Positions 20,624 through 33,934 are shown, numbered from the stretch's first letter. The stretch is 64,000 bases of DNA from Paramyrothecium sp. XJ0827 (GCA_020881915.1 JAJFPB010000004.1:930001-994000), one strand, 5' to 3'. Program-made: numbers and translations. Notes: generated from the sequence alone by a model not told the origin.

Positions 20624-23600
20624 TTAAACCTCGGTCGCCGCTTGACCCTGGGGCACAACACCTCCAACGGCGCTCTTCGAGGTGCTGTACTTGGAGGTTG
20701 ACTCGCCAGTGTCCTTGCGCGAGAAAGAAGCCCATGTCTTGAAGCTCGACATGGACATGGTCTTGCGGAACTTGACGCCCTGGTCGTCGGAACCACCCTG
20801 GCCCCAAGAACCGCGCTGGACGGGCAAATCCTCCAGGAGATGGAAGTGGCGTTTGATCATCTTCCACAGCTCCATGCCAGCAACGAAAACAACGGTGAAG
20901 CCCACCGACAGCGCCCACTCCCAGGTGATGCCGCGGTGCTTGAAAAAGTTGGTGTTGAGGTAAGGGATGTAGACGACGGGGAACACAGAGAGGGCGCCAA
21001 TGATGACGGACCAGAACAGGAAGCGGTTGGCGTAGAGATCCTTGAAGAGAGGGAACTTCTTCTCCTCCTCGGGGTTGAGGCGGAACATGGATCGACGCAG
21101 ACTCTTGAACTCCCAGGCCGAAATCAGAATGAGCCATGTGAGCTCAGCAAAGGTAGCGGCGCGAGCCTTGAAGACAGCCTCGCAAGCGTCGGTGTACTTG
21201 GTGTTGCAGTCCTGGCCGAGGTTACCTCCGTAGGCGCCGTAGACGATGATGCAGAACGTGACCATGGTGCAGGCGCCCATGATGCAGCCGTAGACGATCA
21301 TGTCGACGATGACCTGGTTGGTGAACACACCGCGCTTCTTGTCTTGAGGCGGCTTGCGCATGACATCGGGCGCGGCAGCTTCACGACCCAGACCGAAAGC
21401 AGGGAACGAAGAGGTAACCATGTTGATCCAGATAATCTGGAGCGGGGAAATGGGGAATACAGAGAAACCTGTGTCGTCGACGAAACCAAGACCGGCAATC
21501 AGAAGGATGACCTCTCCGACGTTGGAGGTGAGCAGATGGAGGACGAACTTCTGGATGTTGTCGAACATGCGGCGGCCCTCACGGATGGCAGAAACAATCG
21601 AGTTGAACTTGTCGTCGGTGAGCACAATCTTAGAGGCCGACTTGGCAACATCGGAACCAGAACCCATGGCAATACCGACATCGGCACGAGACAGTGAGGG
21701 GGCGTCGTTGACACCATCACCAGTCATGGCCATGAAAGCACCACGGCGGCGCAGAGCCTCAATCATACGGGTCTTGGTGTCAGGAGCGCAACGAGCAATG
21801 ACAAGGGGCAGCTCCTCCAGGCGGTCAATCTCCTCGTCGGTCATCTTATCGAAGTCGGTAGCCTTAACCACAATGGACTGGGCCACAGAGTCGGGCAGAA
21901 CACCGAGGTTCTTGGGGATGATACCGACTTCCTTAGCGATAGCCTTGGCGGTCTCGGGGTGGTCACCAGTAAGCATGTGTACCTTGATACCGGCGTTGGA
22001 ACACTCGCCAATCGAAGGCTTGGTCTCGCGGCGAGGCGGATCGTAGATGCCGACCAGACCAAGGAGGGTGAGGTCCTTCTCAACAACAGCACGCAGCTTC
22101 TCTTCCTCCTTGGCGTTGGTGCTTTGCTTGTGGGTGAAGCGACCTTCCCAGGGACGGTAGGCGACGGCGAGAACGCGCTGGCCCTGAGAGGCAAGGTCGT
22201 TCATCTGCTTGAGGATGTTCTCCTTCAGAGCTTCGGTCATAGGCTCCTGGCTTGCACCAGTGCCGGAGAACGCGCACAAATCGAGAATTCTCTCGACGGC
22301 ACCCTTGGTGAACACCATGCTCTGCTCAGTCTCGATAATGGAACCGCTTTCGCCCTGAGGAGCATCGTAGATAACGGACATGCGCTTGATGGAGGAGTCG
22401 AAAGGGAATTCAGCAAGCTGCTTCCAGCCCTTGGACTCGAGAGACTTCTTTCCGTAGTTGAAGCGGTGGGCAAAGACTTGGAGGGCAATTTCGGTCGGCT
22501 CACCAGTAGTCTGCCACTTCTCCTCTTCCTCGTCATATCGGACAGTCGCCAAGTTGCAGAGAGCGCCAGTCAGAAGGAAGGCTCGCAGCTCATCAATCAT
22601 CTCGCACTCCTGCTCAGGCACAGGCTCCTTCTTCTCGGGTCGGTTGAGTTTCTCATCGGGGACGTCAAACTTCAGCACTGCGGCACTGCGCTCGCGATCA
22701 TAATCACGCTTGGGCTCCTCCTTCTCGGGTTCGGGCTCTGCCTTGTTCTGCGAGTAGGTAACGCGGCCCTTGGTGGGGTCGTTGGGGCTCTGCGACTCGC
22801 GAACAGTGTAGAGGTGTGAAGAAGGAATCCAGGCGTTGCGGACAATCATGGCTCCCTCAGTGAGAGTGCCGGTCTTGTCGGAGCAAATGTTGGTAACACC
22901 ACCCAGAGCCTCGAGCGCGGACAAGTCTCGAACGACAACGTTGGCCTTGCGCATGACGGTGACAGCAACAACCATGGTGATGGTCAAGACAGCAACAAGA
23001 GACTCAGGAATGATAGCAATACCCAGCGAGGTGGCATAAATGATGACTTCGTGACGCAGGTCAAAGTGGTTGACAGCGAACACAATGACAGCCAAAATGA
23101 GGGCACAACCGAACAGGACATAGGCCAAAGCAGAAAGCTTCCTCTGAAGAGGAGTACCCTCAGTCAGACCCAAGAACTTGCCGATAATATCGTAAATACG
23201 CTTGGAAAGGCCAACAACGGGCTGGCGCTTGCCGTATTTACGCCAGTTCATGGAGCGACCAGCCTTACGTTGCTTCTTGGAAGTAGAGGCGGCGATCTTG
23301 CCGACCTCGGTGGTCATACCAGTGAAGACGACGATACCACGACCACGACCCTTTCGGACAACGGTGGTGGCGTAGGCCATGTTAACTCGGTCGCCGATAC
23401 CAAGCTCTTCCTCGCTGGTAACAAGCTTCTCGTTGTCGCCGGTAAGGTTGTTCTCGGTGATCTTCTCGACGGGGATCGACTCGCCGGTCAGCTGGCCTTC
23501 CTCGCAGGCAAGGTTCATGGCTTCGAAGAGACGAAGGTCGGCAGGGACGGTGTCACCCGTCTTGAGCAGGACAATGTCTCCGGGAACGACTTCGGGGCTG

Positions 23601-24169
23601 GTGGCGCGCAGTTAGCAAATGGCATGATGGGGCTCGAGCAGGGAGCTGGGCAGAATCTTACTTGGAAATAACCTGGGTCTTGCCATCACGGAGGACCATG
23701 GCACTGGGAGAGGAGAGAGCACGCAGGGCGTCCATGCGCTTTTCAGCGCGGTACTCTTGCCAGAAACCAATGGTGACGTTGAGCAGAATGACAAAAACGA
23801 GGACACCGCCCTCGATAAAGTCCTTGATACCGAAACTAAGGGCCATAGCGAACACCAAGACCTGAAGTCGCAATTGAGTTAGCGCCCCAGTTCTTTCAAT
23901 TTCTCTTATGTTGTATGGGAGGTATTGGAGGGGCATCGAGAAGTAATGTAAGTGGGGATAAAACTCACAATAATCATGGCATTGAGGACCTGCTTGGTCA
24001 AAATCTTGTACCAGGCCACACTCTCGCCTACATCGAGCTCATTGGGGGGATACTTCGCCTGAGCCTCGCTCACTTGCTGCGAAGTAAGACCCTTGTCGAT
24101 GGAGGTACCGAGAGCTTGGGCCGTCTCCTCAAAGGTGAGGAGGAACGGGTGCTTGGGAAACTCAGCCAT
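20624..24169 (-). CDS. ENA1: ENA-type (P-type IID) sodium/potassium efflux ATPase
   Basis: Three exons, complement(20624..23597, 23662..23861, 23969..24169), with introns of 64 and 107 bp, encode 1124 residues. It is a P-type ATPase: cation-ATPase N-terminus (HPFLLTFEETAQALG), TGES (171-174) of the actuator domain, phosphorylated Asp374 in CSDKTGTLTEG, nucleotide-binding domain, and TGDGVNDAPS hinge. The TM4 motif IPESLVAVLTITM (Ser rather than Gly after Pro-Glu) separates ENA sodium pumps from SERCA calcium pumps. Length and the acidic insert after the phosphorylation site fit fungal ENA proteins. It should export Na+ (and K+) across the plasma membrane under salt or alkaline stress. The C-terminal tail is Ser-rich and may be phosphorylated. 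The GC-rich antisense frames over this gene are shadows. The symbol is by family; fungi often carry several ENA paralogues. Confidence 0.96.
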
Positions 24170-24510
24170 TGTCGCTGGAGGGCAGAACGATGCTGCTGCG
24201 CTGGTGCTCGGGGGAGTCGCGGCGCAGTAAGCTGTTTGATCGTGACTGCTTCATGAACGGTCGATTCGAGCTCGTTGATAGGGGCCTTGTGATCAAGGCT
24301 GCGTTGCTGATGGGCTCAAGCACGTCGGGCAACTTGGGATTTGTTCGACTTGGAACCCTTTTCTGTAAAGAAGTTCTCACAATGGATCTGAAGAATCCAA
24401 GGAGAATAAATAATGAATGGAGGGGAAGGTTCAACGAAACCCTTCTTGATGGGGAATGGAAGAGAAAAGGAACAAACAGAGTTTGACGACGAGAATGCGG
24501 GGAACAGGGT

Positions 24511-24517
24511 TTATATA
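24511..24517 (-). promoter_or_regulatory. Candidate TATA box of the ENA gene
   Basis: TATATAA on the minus strand, about 340 bp upstream of the ENA ATG at 24169. The intervening DNA would be a long 5' leader. Assignment rests on consensus and position only. Confidence 0.4.
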
Positions 24518-27500
24518 ATTCTTCACATCGGCATGGCGAGAATACACGGAGCATCCATGGGCGTCTACTGGTGCCCTTGCCATTCCGTCGTATTCCAGCC
24601 TTTTGGGCTGATAAAAGCCCGTCATCATCCCTACCACGGGCCTTGTGAGAGCAAAACCAGGCCATGTTGCGCCTGTCCGGCGTTCCCCACTCACGGCGAT
24701 GGGTCCCCGCGGGTTGGTGTGGTCTTGGCAAATTGGGGCACTCTTGGCACGAGTATCAAGCCGCCTAGCGAGTAAGAAGCCAGGCTGTAGTGGTCTTGGC
24801 ACGTTGAGCAGAGTGGTGCGGTCGATATTGCCTTGGGCGGGGCTTGAGGACTAGCGTGACGTAAAGATAACAACGAGGATCTGGGGATGCCAATGATCTA
24901 GGCCTTGCCGAGCGCTCTATGCTGGGCATTGCAGCTTTGCCGGCTTGGTAGTAACTACGATACCAAAGTTTGCCGGCGAGAACTGCCCGTCCTCAGGCAA
25001 TAGACCTGCGGCTGAGATCTCGTGGGTTAGGTTTGTTGAGCTTGGTACAAAGTCTGCGCTTCTGGAATCCGATATTGCATCACTGCCGGAAGCGAAGGTT
25101 GCTGGCTGGCAGCGTCCAAAAGAAATTTCCTGCAGCAGAAAAAAGGCTGCGGTTGCAGTGATAGGACGCCATAGCGTCGCATGCAAGGACAGGGGTCCCT
25201 GCAAAAACTGCCCTTATGTCACTGTCACTGTACGTCCAGCACTGTAAGCCCAACCCACGTTTACAGGGATCGTCTGGGTTAGGGTAACAACGGGGCGCTG
25301 GTGCAGGCTGTGAGTGGTTGCAGTGGTGTGGTTTGGGTTCTGCGTGAAGCTTCACATGGTGTTGTTGAGTTGCAGCCATGACGTGCCGCACAAATGTGCG
25401 AGTCATGGCACGCCGCGGTCGATTGACGGATTGTCTGTCTTGGCAACGCTGGATGGTCGCATCCTATCAATTGGGTGTGGCAGTCCCATGTTTGTGCTGG
25501 ATGATACGGTCGAAACCGGCTCGATCGATGAAAGCAGGGTTGTGCTCAATGAAGCCGTGAGGCGGCTCTTTTCCACCAAGGGCCAACCCAACTCCATTTT
25601 GCTAGCCACCGTCCTGCAGTACCCAAAGCTTGGTCTGCGCACCCAAATTTTACTTCCGCAGCAACGACATCACCAGGCAGGCCAGTGTGAGCAGCAATTG
25701 CGCCATTCTTGGCTGTTAGCATCTTCCGCCAAGCCTCCAAGCATGGTCCAGTGCAAGACGCTCACTGTTTTCGAAGAGCGTCGAGCCGCCAAGACGCACT
25801 GCTTCTTGGCGACGCGCGTCCTAGAGCCAACGAGGATGCAGCATTCTGAAAAACTGTGGTTTTGCCAAGAGGCGAGTCGGAGGTACCGATACCAGCCGTG
25901 TAGCAGCCTCGTTGTATTATGGTAGGACGCTTGCGTTGGCTTAGGTGCTGTAGAGGGCACCGGCCGTTAAGGTTATTTTGTCCTGCTTTGCGTCTATCCT
26001 CATCAGCCCATTTCAAGGACAGAGCCCGTCTCGCTTCCTTGCAAGGGCAAGGGGAGACGCTAACCTAACCCACGAAGTGGAACAGACCACCACCCGCTAA
26101 GCCTGATCTAAAACTTCTGAGCGCCGTCGGACCAGTCATGTCGTTCGGACAGTGAACCACTTTGCTCAGATCTGCTACGTAGCGATGTGCTTCCGTGCTA
26201 GCCTCCGATTGGCCGTGGCCTTGGCCTTGACACTATTTGGTCAAGAGATCTGTGGCAAAACTCCCAGGCTTCTGGAAGCCGAAAACGAGCCGTTGGCCAC
26301 CACCACATGCGCCAAGACAAGAGATACGGAGGAGAGATGCGGATTCTGCTTGCTTGTCGGCCCATGAGTCATAGCAGCATGGGCTATGCAAATGGTGGCA
26401 CCGAATGCCGGCAGTGCAGATAACTTGTCGGAGTGCTTGGGTAGCTTCAGCATTGTACGCGTAGAGTTTCCTCTCGCAGCATCGCCTACAGCGTGTGGCG
26501 TCACGTGGCCAAAGTCAGCTGACGCTCGCGCTGCCCGGAGGTCCACTTCGACGACACCAGCCATGGTCTTGGCGGAGGCTTTGCGCAGCCAAACTACTTT
26601 ACCATACCTAGTCGGCTCCAGTTTTTTCCTTTTGTTCGGCATAAGCATCGTTGAGGGCCAGAGTTGCAGATTTCTCTTCCTCAACAGGCTACGCCGCGGA
26701 AAGCTTGTCGCCAAGGGTGCGTCCGTCAGAGATTTCAACACTCTTGTCCTGCACGATCATCTCGCCAAGCAGGGGCCCGTGATATGAACCGCGAATGGAG
26801 CGTGTCTAGTTGCTAGCCAAGCCCATCGGCGTGTTTAGCTACGAGCAATCAGCGTGTTTCCACTCAAGCAACCGATCTCTCGTCCTAGCCTCTGCTAATT
26901 TGGGCAGGCCCAATAGCATCACTAGGTATCGTACCCTTCGCCGATGCCCAGTCCTAGCGTTACTCAGCCGAGACGGCTGCTTGCCGTTCATTTCGCCGCT
27001 GCTTGGCTCGGCAGAGCAGGCGGATTGTGACGGCCATCAGAAACAGACAGATTTGACTGGTAGATCTTGGCAGACAAGGGTCCCTTGAGCCAGACAGATA
27101 TCGGGAGAAACCCAAGACAGCCCAACGCCAGAAACCTGGCCGCCAAGGTTGCCAAAGTCACTGTACAACGGCCGTTGCCGGCATGGGATGGAAGGTGGGA
27201 CAAACCCGAGATACACCCTGGCCTTGTTCGACGTCGGTACTGTGCGATGACGCAAAAATCGACAGCCCTCGATACTTGGGCCCTGGACAGTCGAACACAG
27301 ATCCCGAGACAAGTATTAGCCAATTGGGTTCACATAGATCGCTTGCAAGACCCCTCAGAACATGCCGTGAGTGAAATCGCGATAAAGGATGAGCGGTGAC
27401 AAGAAGGATCAACAGCCTCTCGCATCTGGCGGCTCCATCGCTGCACGTAGTCGCTTATCAGTTCATACTCCCGCGCTGCTCTCCTCTTCAAAACACAAGC

Positions 27501-27621
27501 GTTTTGGCCAAGTCTGCACACATCGCACCGGCAGGCGGGTGGGCTGATCGACCCCAGGTTTTGTCCTGCTATGTGGACGAACAGCTGGTGGAGGCGGTCG
27601 ATGCCAACGGCGACGGTGTCT

Positions 27622-27648
27622 GGGCAGGCTGGGCAGGCTGGGCAGGTC
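27622..27648. repeat. Three tandem copies of a 9-bp unit
   Basis: GGGCAGGCT repeated at 27622, 27631 and 27640 (the last with two changes at its end), inside the gene-free stretch. Confidence 0.9.
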
Positions 27649-29800
27649 CGTTTCCAACTGCCCAGGCGAGACGGCGAGCGAAGGGACTGCGCAGAGGGTC
27701 AAGTCTAGACTCTGTGCCAAGGTCTTGTTCTGAAATTAGGAGCTTTGAACCAATACCAAGAAAACCGTTGAGTTATGGGCATGCTCTTTCAATGGTAAAA
27801 ACGTCGATGCCCGTTCTCATGTTCCATGCTCCCCCGCACGGTGATTGTCATCTTGGCGCATCTGCTGAGGACTCTTGCCAATGATTTGCGCAATCGCGTT
27901 ATAGTTTTCCATCGTGCACCGCGCGAAGCTGAAGGGATCTGCTTCAGCGTGACAGCGCTACTGGGTCACGAATCCTCGCCCCAAACCTCGGGATGGGAGG
28001 CATGACATCATGGTCTAAGGGTCCTCCCGTATCCCAGCCTCGATTGCCGAATGCAGCCATGAATGAACCGGAGGTTTAAACAGGGAACCGTTACGGTGGA
28101 TACCAGCTTGCAATCTCGAATCTCTGGAAGCGGATGCGTGCTCGGCGGGAGCGAGATCATAACAGCAAGAAATGCACCTCGTATAGCGTGTATCGTTTCG
28201 AGTTTGGCGGTGACTACCTCATTGCTTGGCAGGACCGTCACATGTTGTGAGGATTCTAGCGTATCGGTCTCGTTCTGCAAGACCATCGACATTAACCCAC
28301 AAACATTCACGTGTTGGCAAGCAATTCGTAACCTCTCGGGGTGTCAAGATGTCAATACACTTTCCATATACGGACTGCTTGACTTTTGCATTCCCTCACT
28401 CTTTCTGTGTATCTGCCAGGGTCCCCGCACACGCGAAGATCATAAACGTTCGGTATGGTTCCGCCGCCGAGACTGGATCTGCAACTGATCTGCTACAGTG
28501 AGGATTACTCCGCAGCATTGTCCTACGGTACAAATCCTCATCTCAGCCAGTTGTCGTCGCATCTTTGCCTTCGGGGGCACAAAGGATGGGGGGCATCATG
28601 GCTTTGACTAGCTGAGTTCGGGCATGAAGAATTGGCGAGCCTGAGCTTATCTCGGCTATCACTGAGTGATAGCTTGCAGAACTCCATTCACCGTTGATCT
28701 CTATTTACTAACCGAACTTTCGTTCTTGCTGCATGTGATGATCAAGAGTTTGCATAAGACGATCCAAACCATGCGAATGATAGCCCTGGGCCGTCAACAT
28801 GTGAAATGGTTGGTTGTCTTCAAGCCTCGAAGAAGGGCTCTTTGTTTTGTACAAATAAAGTGTACATGTTCCATTCCATAGATTGTCCCAGAGGGTGTTA
28901 CTATATTGTAGTTCAAGCGCCGAGCATCAGAATGTCACACCCATACCCTGACTCATCACAACCAATCTTCGTCGTGAGCAACACACCGAAAGCATTTATG
29001 TAGGGTAGCTCACCCAAGTAGGCACAGAACTGAACATGGTGCGTGCACCGATCGGAAAACCAAGATGAGCCTTCTACATCGTGCATGCAGTAAATTGTTG
29101 CAAAAAGACGCTCTAGGGGTCGCTCTGCTGCATTTGCAAGGATATAGATGGCTCGTCTCTCATTTGATGATTGATCTACCCTGCTCAACTTTATCTTGAG
29201 CTTACAACCGACCCTATCGACTTACACGCACCCTGCAATATGCTAACACTAGCTCAAGACCCATCTTTTTGGGTTAACTCTTGTATGACATCATAAGACA
29301 CCCAGGGGTTCCCGGTCGGATCTAGAAGCTGGCCTCGAAAAGGAAAGCGGGAGAAGAAAGGAAAAGCAGGGTCGACAAGCTGAGGCTGGGAGAATAGGGC
29401 CACGATTGTTCAGCAGTGGCCTACCTTCCGTGCTTGAGTGGTGGGGGCCTGGACAGATGCTAGAACAAATCAGGTTTCTAAAGTGCTCTTAGTCTGGTCC
29501 CAAGGCACAAGTGTGTGCGCGCTATATGGAGAGAATAATGTGCGGGTGAGGTGAACGTCCAGTTCGGATGACATGTTCGAGGTTGTGCAAACGCCTCATG
29601 GCTTGCCGAGCAAGCCTCCGCGCCTCACACTTAATGTACTCGTGATGGTGTAGTTGATATTATTGCATTCAGTGATGCGCACACAGCAGCTCCAAAGATC
29701 TGCATTTCGAGATTTGTTTAGTGTAATTGTCGATCATAAACTATGGTCAAACGGTCAGGAGTCCAGGCAGAATAGAACCTCTCTACATGGACAGGATGCC

Positions 29801-29836
29801 CAAGGAACAACACCAAGGAACAACACCAAGGAATCA
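29801..29836. repeat. 13-bp tandem repeat, 2.8 copies
   Basis: CAAGGAACAACAC occurs at 29801-29813 and 29814-29826, followed by a partial third copy. It lies ~100 bp upstream of the gene at 29933, so within its likely promoter or leader. Confidence 0.9.
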
Positions 29837-29932
29837 AAACTCCTTTGCTCATTGCATTTGACTTCCTTGAACCAATGTTCAACTAGCCTTAACACTATCT
29901 TAAAAATTCTCTAGACTCAAGAACGTACAAAT

Positions 29933-30526
29933 ATGCCTCGGCTACTCCGCATCTCCCATTCTGATTTCGCCCGGTTTTACACCGTCTCCGAAGTCGGAAA
30001 CGGCGGCGCTGCCGCGACGGTATACCAAGCGAGCACCTCCGAATGGCGCAGCCGAACGCCCTTGATAACGCTCCGGGCCGGCGCCGGCGACAGCGCACCC
30101 GTGCTCGCAGTGTGCCACGACACCGACTTTAGTCGGTGCTTCAAGATCGGCCTAGGCGACCCGATCAACGCCGCGAGTGAGGCCGCCATACGCTGGGAGG
30201 ATTTGCGCGCGCTCAACAAAAGTTGCACAGAGTACGGATGGACTGCTGCTGCCGCCGTCGACCGGGACGTCGGCGCGGGGCAGAGACCGCTGGTGTGGAA
30301 GCACACCCGGCGAGTGGTGGTGGACGGCGAGGCGGCTTCCTCGCGCCGGGCTCAAGGCTGGAAGCTCGTCGACGAGGATGGCACTATCGTTGCCGTCTTC
30401 ACAGGAGCCAAGGGGATGGAGGGCATCTCGCAAGCCGGAGCGCTGCAGATCAACGTAGAATGGGGAGAGGAGTTTGATGCGATGGTGGTTTTGACGTGTT
30501 TAACATTGGTTAAAAGGGAGCTCTAA
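29933..30526 (+). CDS. Conserved uncharacterised fungal protein (197 aa)
   Basis: A single-exon gene of 197 residues, starting at an ATG in a AATATGCC context. No signal peptide or membrane segment is visible. The pattern (HSDFARFYTV near the start, then PVLAVCHDTDFSRCFKIGLGD, IRWEDLRA, VWKHTRRVVVDGE, WKLVDEDGTIVAVFTG and a C-terminal VEWGEEFDAMVVLTCLTL) matches a family of ascomycete-specific proteins of unknown function that I recall. The succession of short beta-like strands followed by a hydrophobic C-terminal helix recalls tubby/LURP-one-like folds, but this is a guess. It is convergent with the GH128 gene, 283 bp apart. Confidence 0.85.
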   Translation: MPRLLRISHSDFARFYTVSEVGNGGAAATVYQASTSEWRSRTPLITLRAGAGDSAPVLAVCHDTDFSRCFKIGLGDPINAASEAAIRWEDLRALNKSCTEYGWTAAAAVDRDVGAGQRPLVWKHTRRVVVDGEAASSRRAQGWKLVDEDGTIVAVFTGAKGMEGISQAGALQINVEWGEEFDAMVVLTCLTLVKREL

Positions 30527-30809
30527 GAGTGAGCAACTGCCGGGAGGAGCATAGCTGATCATATGACCGGGGCACATAATGCTCACAGTTCTTGATGGAA
30601 TTTAGTTTTAGAGAGTGGCAATCTTATATGCCTTAAATGAGCAATATGTAGAGCGAGAATAGCTTATTGCTTGACATTGTCCATAGCGGCTCCGTCCTAG
30701 ATGAAGAACAACAAAATGATTTGAAATAGCAAAACGCCGAATGCGCCGTCTCTTTTCTCTCTATTTAAAATCATCATGCACAATGCCACGTTATTAATGG
30801 CCTGATCAC

Positions 30810-31845
30810 CTAGATCAGTGCCAGCATGAGTACCGCAGCCATACAGGACACGGCGGCCATTACATTTGGTACACCTGCCAGCCCAGCGCCGGAGTTACCG
30901 GACTGAGGGTCGACGCCAGTGGCGCCGAAGCCGAGATACCAGGAGCCAATGTCGGTCAGTTCGCCGTCATTGTTGAGGAAAACAGCGTTAGGACCAACGT
31001 TGGACGTGTTGGAGCGGAAGGCTCCGAAGTAGGTGTAGCGGCCGATGTAGTCCTCCTTGTCGAAGTAATCGATCGTCTGGTTGTAGAACTCCTGGGTCTC
31101 ACCGATTTCTCGGTGAGCAAAGGCATACTCGGTGATCCAGATTTCCGCTTCAGGCCATCTATTGGGGGTTAGAAATCTTTAACAAGGCAACGGAGCCAGA
31201 TGGGGACGCGTTGACTTACTCAGCGCGACGCTCGCCGATATGCGAGGCAATGCCGGCAAAGTTGTCGTACCAATGCACCGGCAGGAAATCCCATGTGCAA
31301 TTCTTCTTCTCGTCGTCCGTGCTGATGAGCTTGGAGCAGTTGCCGAGGAACTGCCTTAGCCAAGGCATGCCTCCCCAACCGCCAGTCATGGCAGGCAGGC
31401 CCAGCTTGACGCCCATCTCTCCCAGCGGCTCGAAGTTGGCAACCCATGCGCGTGCTGCAATCTCGGGGACGATGTCGCTGCCACCCACGTCGGACGTGGC
31501 GTCAGGTTCGTTGAAACCCAAGGCGTGCTTGATCTCGGTGCCCTGCTCGATGAGGTCGCGTACATTGTTCAGAAAGGTGGTGTCCTCGGGATTGGCGGCG
31601 TTGACACCCCACATCATGGGGATGAACTCGAACTCATCTTGCGACTTGTCCGAATAGGCGGGCGAAGGAAGATCCCGATAGTTGTAGTACCACGTCAGGT
31701 CGCTGCCCTCCTGGACCCAGACCTTGTTGTCCTCAACATGGTCGGCGTTGGGAACGAAGCAGAGCCCGCGCTTGTCGGAGCGACTGGCAGCGGCAGCGAG
31801 GCCTGCGACACCCAGGATGAGGGCGGAATTGAAGATTCGAGACAT
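30810..31845 (-). CDS. GH128-type (Asl1-like) beta-1,3-glucanase, GPI-anchored
   Basis: Two exons, complement(30810..31158, 31220..31845), with a 61-bp intron, encode 324 residues. A signal peptide (~20 residues, MSRIFNSALILGVAGLAAAA) leads into a TIM-barrel glycosidase of the Asl1/GH128 family: KRGLCFVPN, LTWYYNYRDLP, FEFIPMMWG, ALGFNEPD with Glu113 as likely acid/base, and IWITEYAF with Glu219 as likely nucleophile. The C-terminus ends with small residues (GNSGAGLAG) and a hydrophobic tail, the arrangement for a GPI anchor, so the enzyme should sit on the plasma membrane or wall and act on beta-1,3-glucan. Asn-x-Ser/Thr sites suggest glycosylation. The family is well represented in fungi and linked to wall remodelling. 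Confidence 0.94.
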
Positions 31846-33934
31846 TATGACGACAAAGACGAAGAGAAAGAGGAAGATTCGGGAGCGGCGGAGGCGGGTC
31901 GCGTATCGTGGAAAAGTATTAAGACAATTAATCTATAGGCGGCGAAACAATCGAAGCTGGGTCAACGGGTAAGTTTGAGAGAATGGACGCCGGTGACGAG
32001 CACGCGACAGTAACGAAGGACGATGAGACCAAACAAAGGCGCTCACGATGACATGCCGGGGATGCAAGACGGTCGCTCGCCTTCACGGGACGGAAGCTGA
32101 GGAACAAGCAAGCAAGAAAGACAATGGCTTGGAGGGGCCGAAATTGTGCCGCTAAAAACGGAGAAAACGGGCGTCCTTACCTGAAGTGCCAGGGCGATCA
32201 GGTACCAGGCAACCTGAGGACCAACGGTAAGGAGGGGCGGCCCCTAATGATGGCTTGTTCTGCCCCTTTCAGTGGCGCTTTGAGAATGTACGAGGCGCTA
32301 CCGCGAGGCTAGCAAGATAGCCTGGAGCTCAGGTACGCCCAAGCGCTGCGAGAGTGGAGGAGAGAACGACGAAGGGATAGGAGAGAAGTGTAGGAAGAGG
32401 GGAGGAAATCGGAACAAGAGCGAAAGAGAGGGAGAAAGAAAAAGAATTAAGCGAAGCGACACAGTCAAAGGACTCCCAGTAGAAGAGCTGAAAAGAGACA
32501 CGAGGATCAGAAAACACAGCTAAGGGGAAAAGGACTCAGCCAAGATACCGGCCAAGATATCAGGACCACATCGGGTTGGCTGCCTTTTCCTGCATGTCCT
32601 GTACACCAGAAGCAGACCGCCAGACGCAGACACAATGGAAATTAAGCAAAACCAATATTTGCCTGTACCTGGAAGTCCTGGCATGTGGCATCGCGCAGGG
32701 GTCTTCTTCAGAGCTGAATGCGCTCGACGTTGCAGCGCTGCGGCGCCACGGCCCTGCTCCCTCCTGCTGCTGCCTTTTTTCTTTCTATTTGCTGCGGCCA
32801 TGGGCTCGACCGCACGATCGATAAACAGGACCCCATGTATTTTCCGGACGGACCGTACGCCAGGCCAAGCCGCCGTGCATGAACGAGGTGCAGGGCAGCG
32901 GCCGGGCGGCGCAGCTGATTGGCACAGATGGTCTCGGCGACGGGGCCACTGGCCTACGCTATCTGTCGCCTGCAGCTCCATCTGAGGTGGGATTGGAGAC
33001 CTGGTATGAGTTCGACATCCCGTCGAGGTTGTATGGAGTGGATGGATAGAGTCGTTATCCAACGTCGTGTCGTTAGAAGCCTGGAACTGGACCGGGATGC
33101 AGCCTTTGGTGCGAATGATATGCCTGCATCCATTTTCGCCCAGACGAGGCTCTCAGATGGCTTTAAGCTTAAATGTCCACACGTGTAAGGTGAGGAACGA
33201 CTCTTTCTTCATACACCGGCCCGCAGGAGGACCAGTCGAACTGGCTTTGCAGAGCGTTCTGCAGGTGGCGCTTCATCGTTGCGCGACTCCAGAAAATTAC
33301 ATGCACATTGTGTATGTTGATTCGACGCTTACCTAAACACTGCCTCTTGGATTTAAACTTGTTGCTTGCCGCTGCCACGTGAAGCCGTTAAGCCGCTGTA
33401 GTGAAACGCGCAAAAACGGCAATGACCGGAGGCTTGCGGATTCGATGGGGGTTTGTGACCCTGGATCTTGCGTGATGGCATTTCAAAATTTGCATCTGCT
33501 CCTAGAAGTTAAATAAGAAGAAGAGGGAAACCATCAACTCAATGGTCGATGACAGTCGGATCTAACCAGCAGGTGATCGCCAATCAACCTAGGTAGGGAC
33601 TGAGATGCGGTGGCTGTTTTGGGTTACAAATCCATGTGTTCCAGATTGGTTCCAGACCGAGGCCCAGGACTCCCTATCGATAAGCCGCCGTCCAAGTTGA
33701 TAGTCTGGCTACAGGGTAGGCGGCCCTCCGCCTCGGCGAGTTCGGCCCTCCCCAGCTTTCATGCCTCGGCACTTTCCCCACACCGGCAGTTTGGGGCGGC
33801 TTTGGCCGTCTTTCCATCCATAACAGATCATCATCATCCTCTTCCCTTTCCGAAAACCTTCCATCTCCATTCCCACTGCAGACTCAACCATCTCTTCCCT
33901 TTGTAGTTCACAGCTCGACTCTACCGCTCGCACA
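31846..33934. other. Divergent promoter region
   Basis: 2.1 kb between the GH128 and thiolase starts. A purine-rich stretch (GGAGAGAA-type, 32340-32470) is notable; on the minus strand it is pyrimidine-rich as in fungal promoters. A frame of 180 codons at 32520-33062 (minus) has no family resemblance and is not called. Confidence 0.5.

Larger units (their letters stand above)
24170..29932. other. Gene-free 5.8 kb between divergent genes
   Basis: The largest gap in the window. The first ~400 bp should be the ENA promoter and leader. The rest has overlapping frames up to 203 codons (25314-25925 plus) and 166 codons (26241-26741 minus), with no domain, splice logic or family resemblance that I can see. 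Base composition is ordinary rather than AT-rich, so it does not look like a heavily RIP-mutated transposon. It could hold non-coding transcripts, regulatory DNA or fast-evolving small genes; I cannot support any. Confidence 0.45.

Noticed and set aside
20840..22819. Long plus-strand frames (285, 230 and 286 codons) opposite the ENA gene
   Set aside because: Antisense shadows of the ATPase, whose motifs fix the coding strand.
25276..25290. TTAGGG telomere-like string
   Set aside because: Only one copy; no tandem array, so not telomeric.
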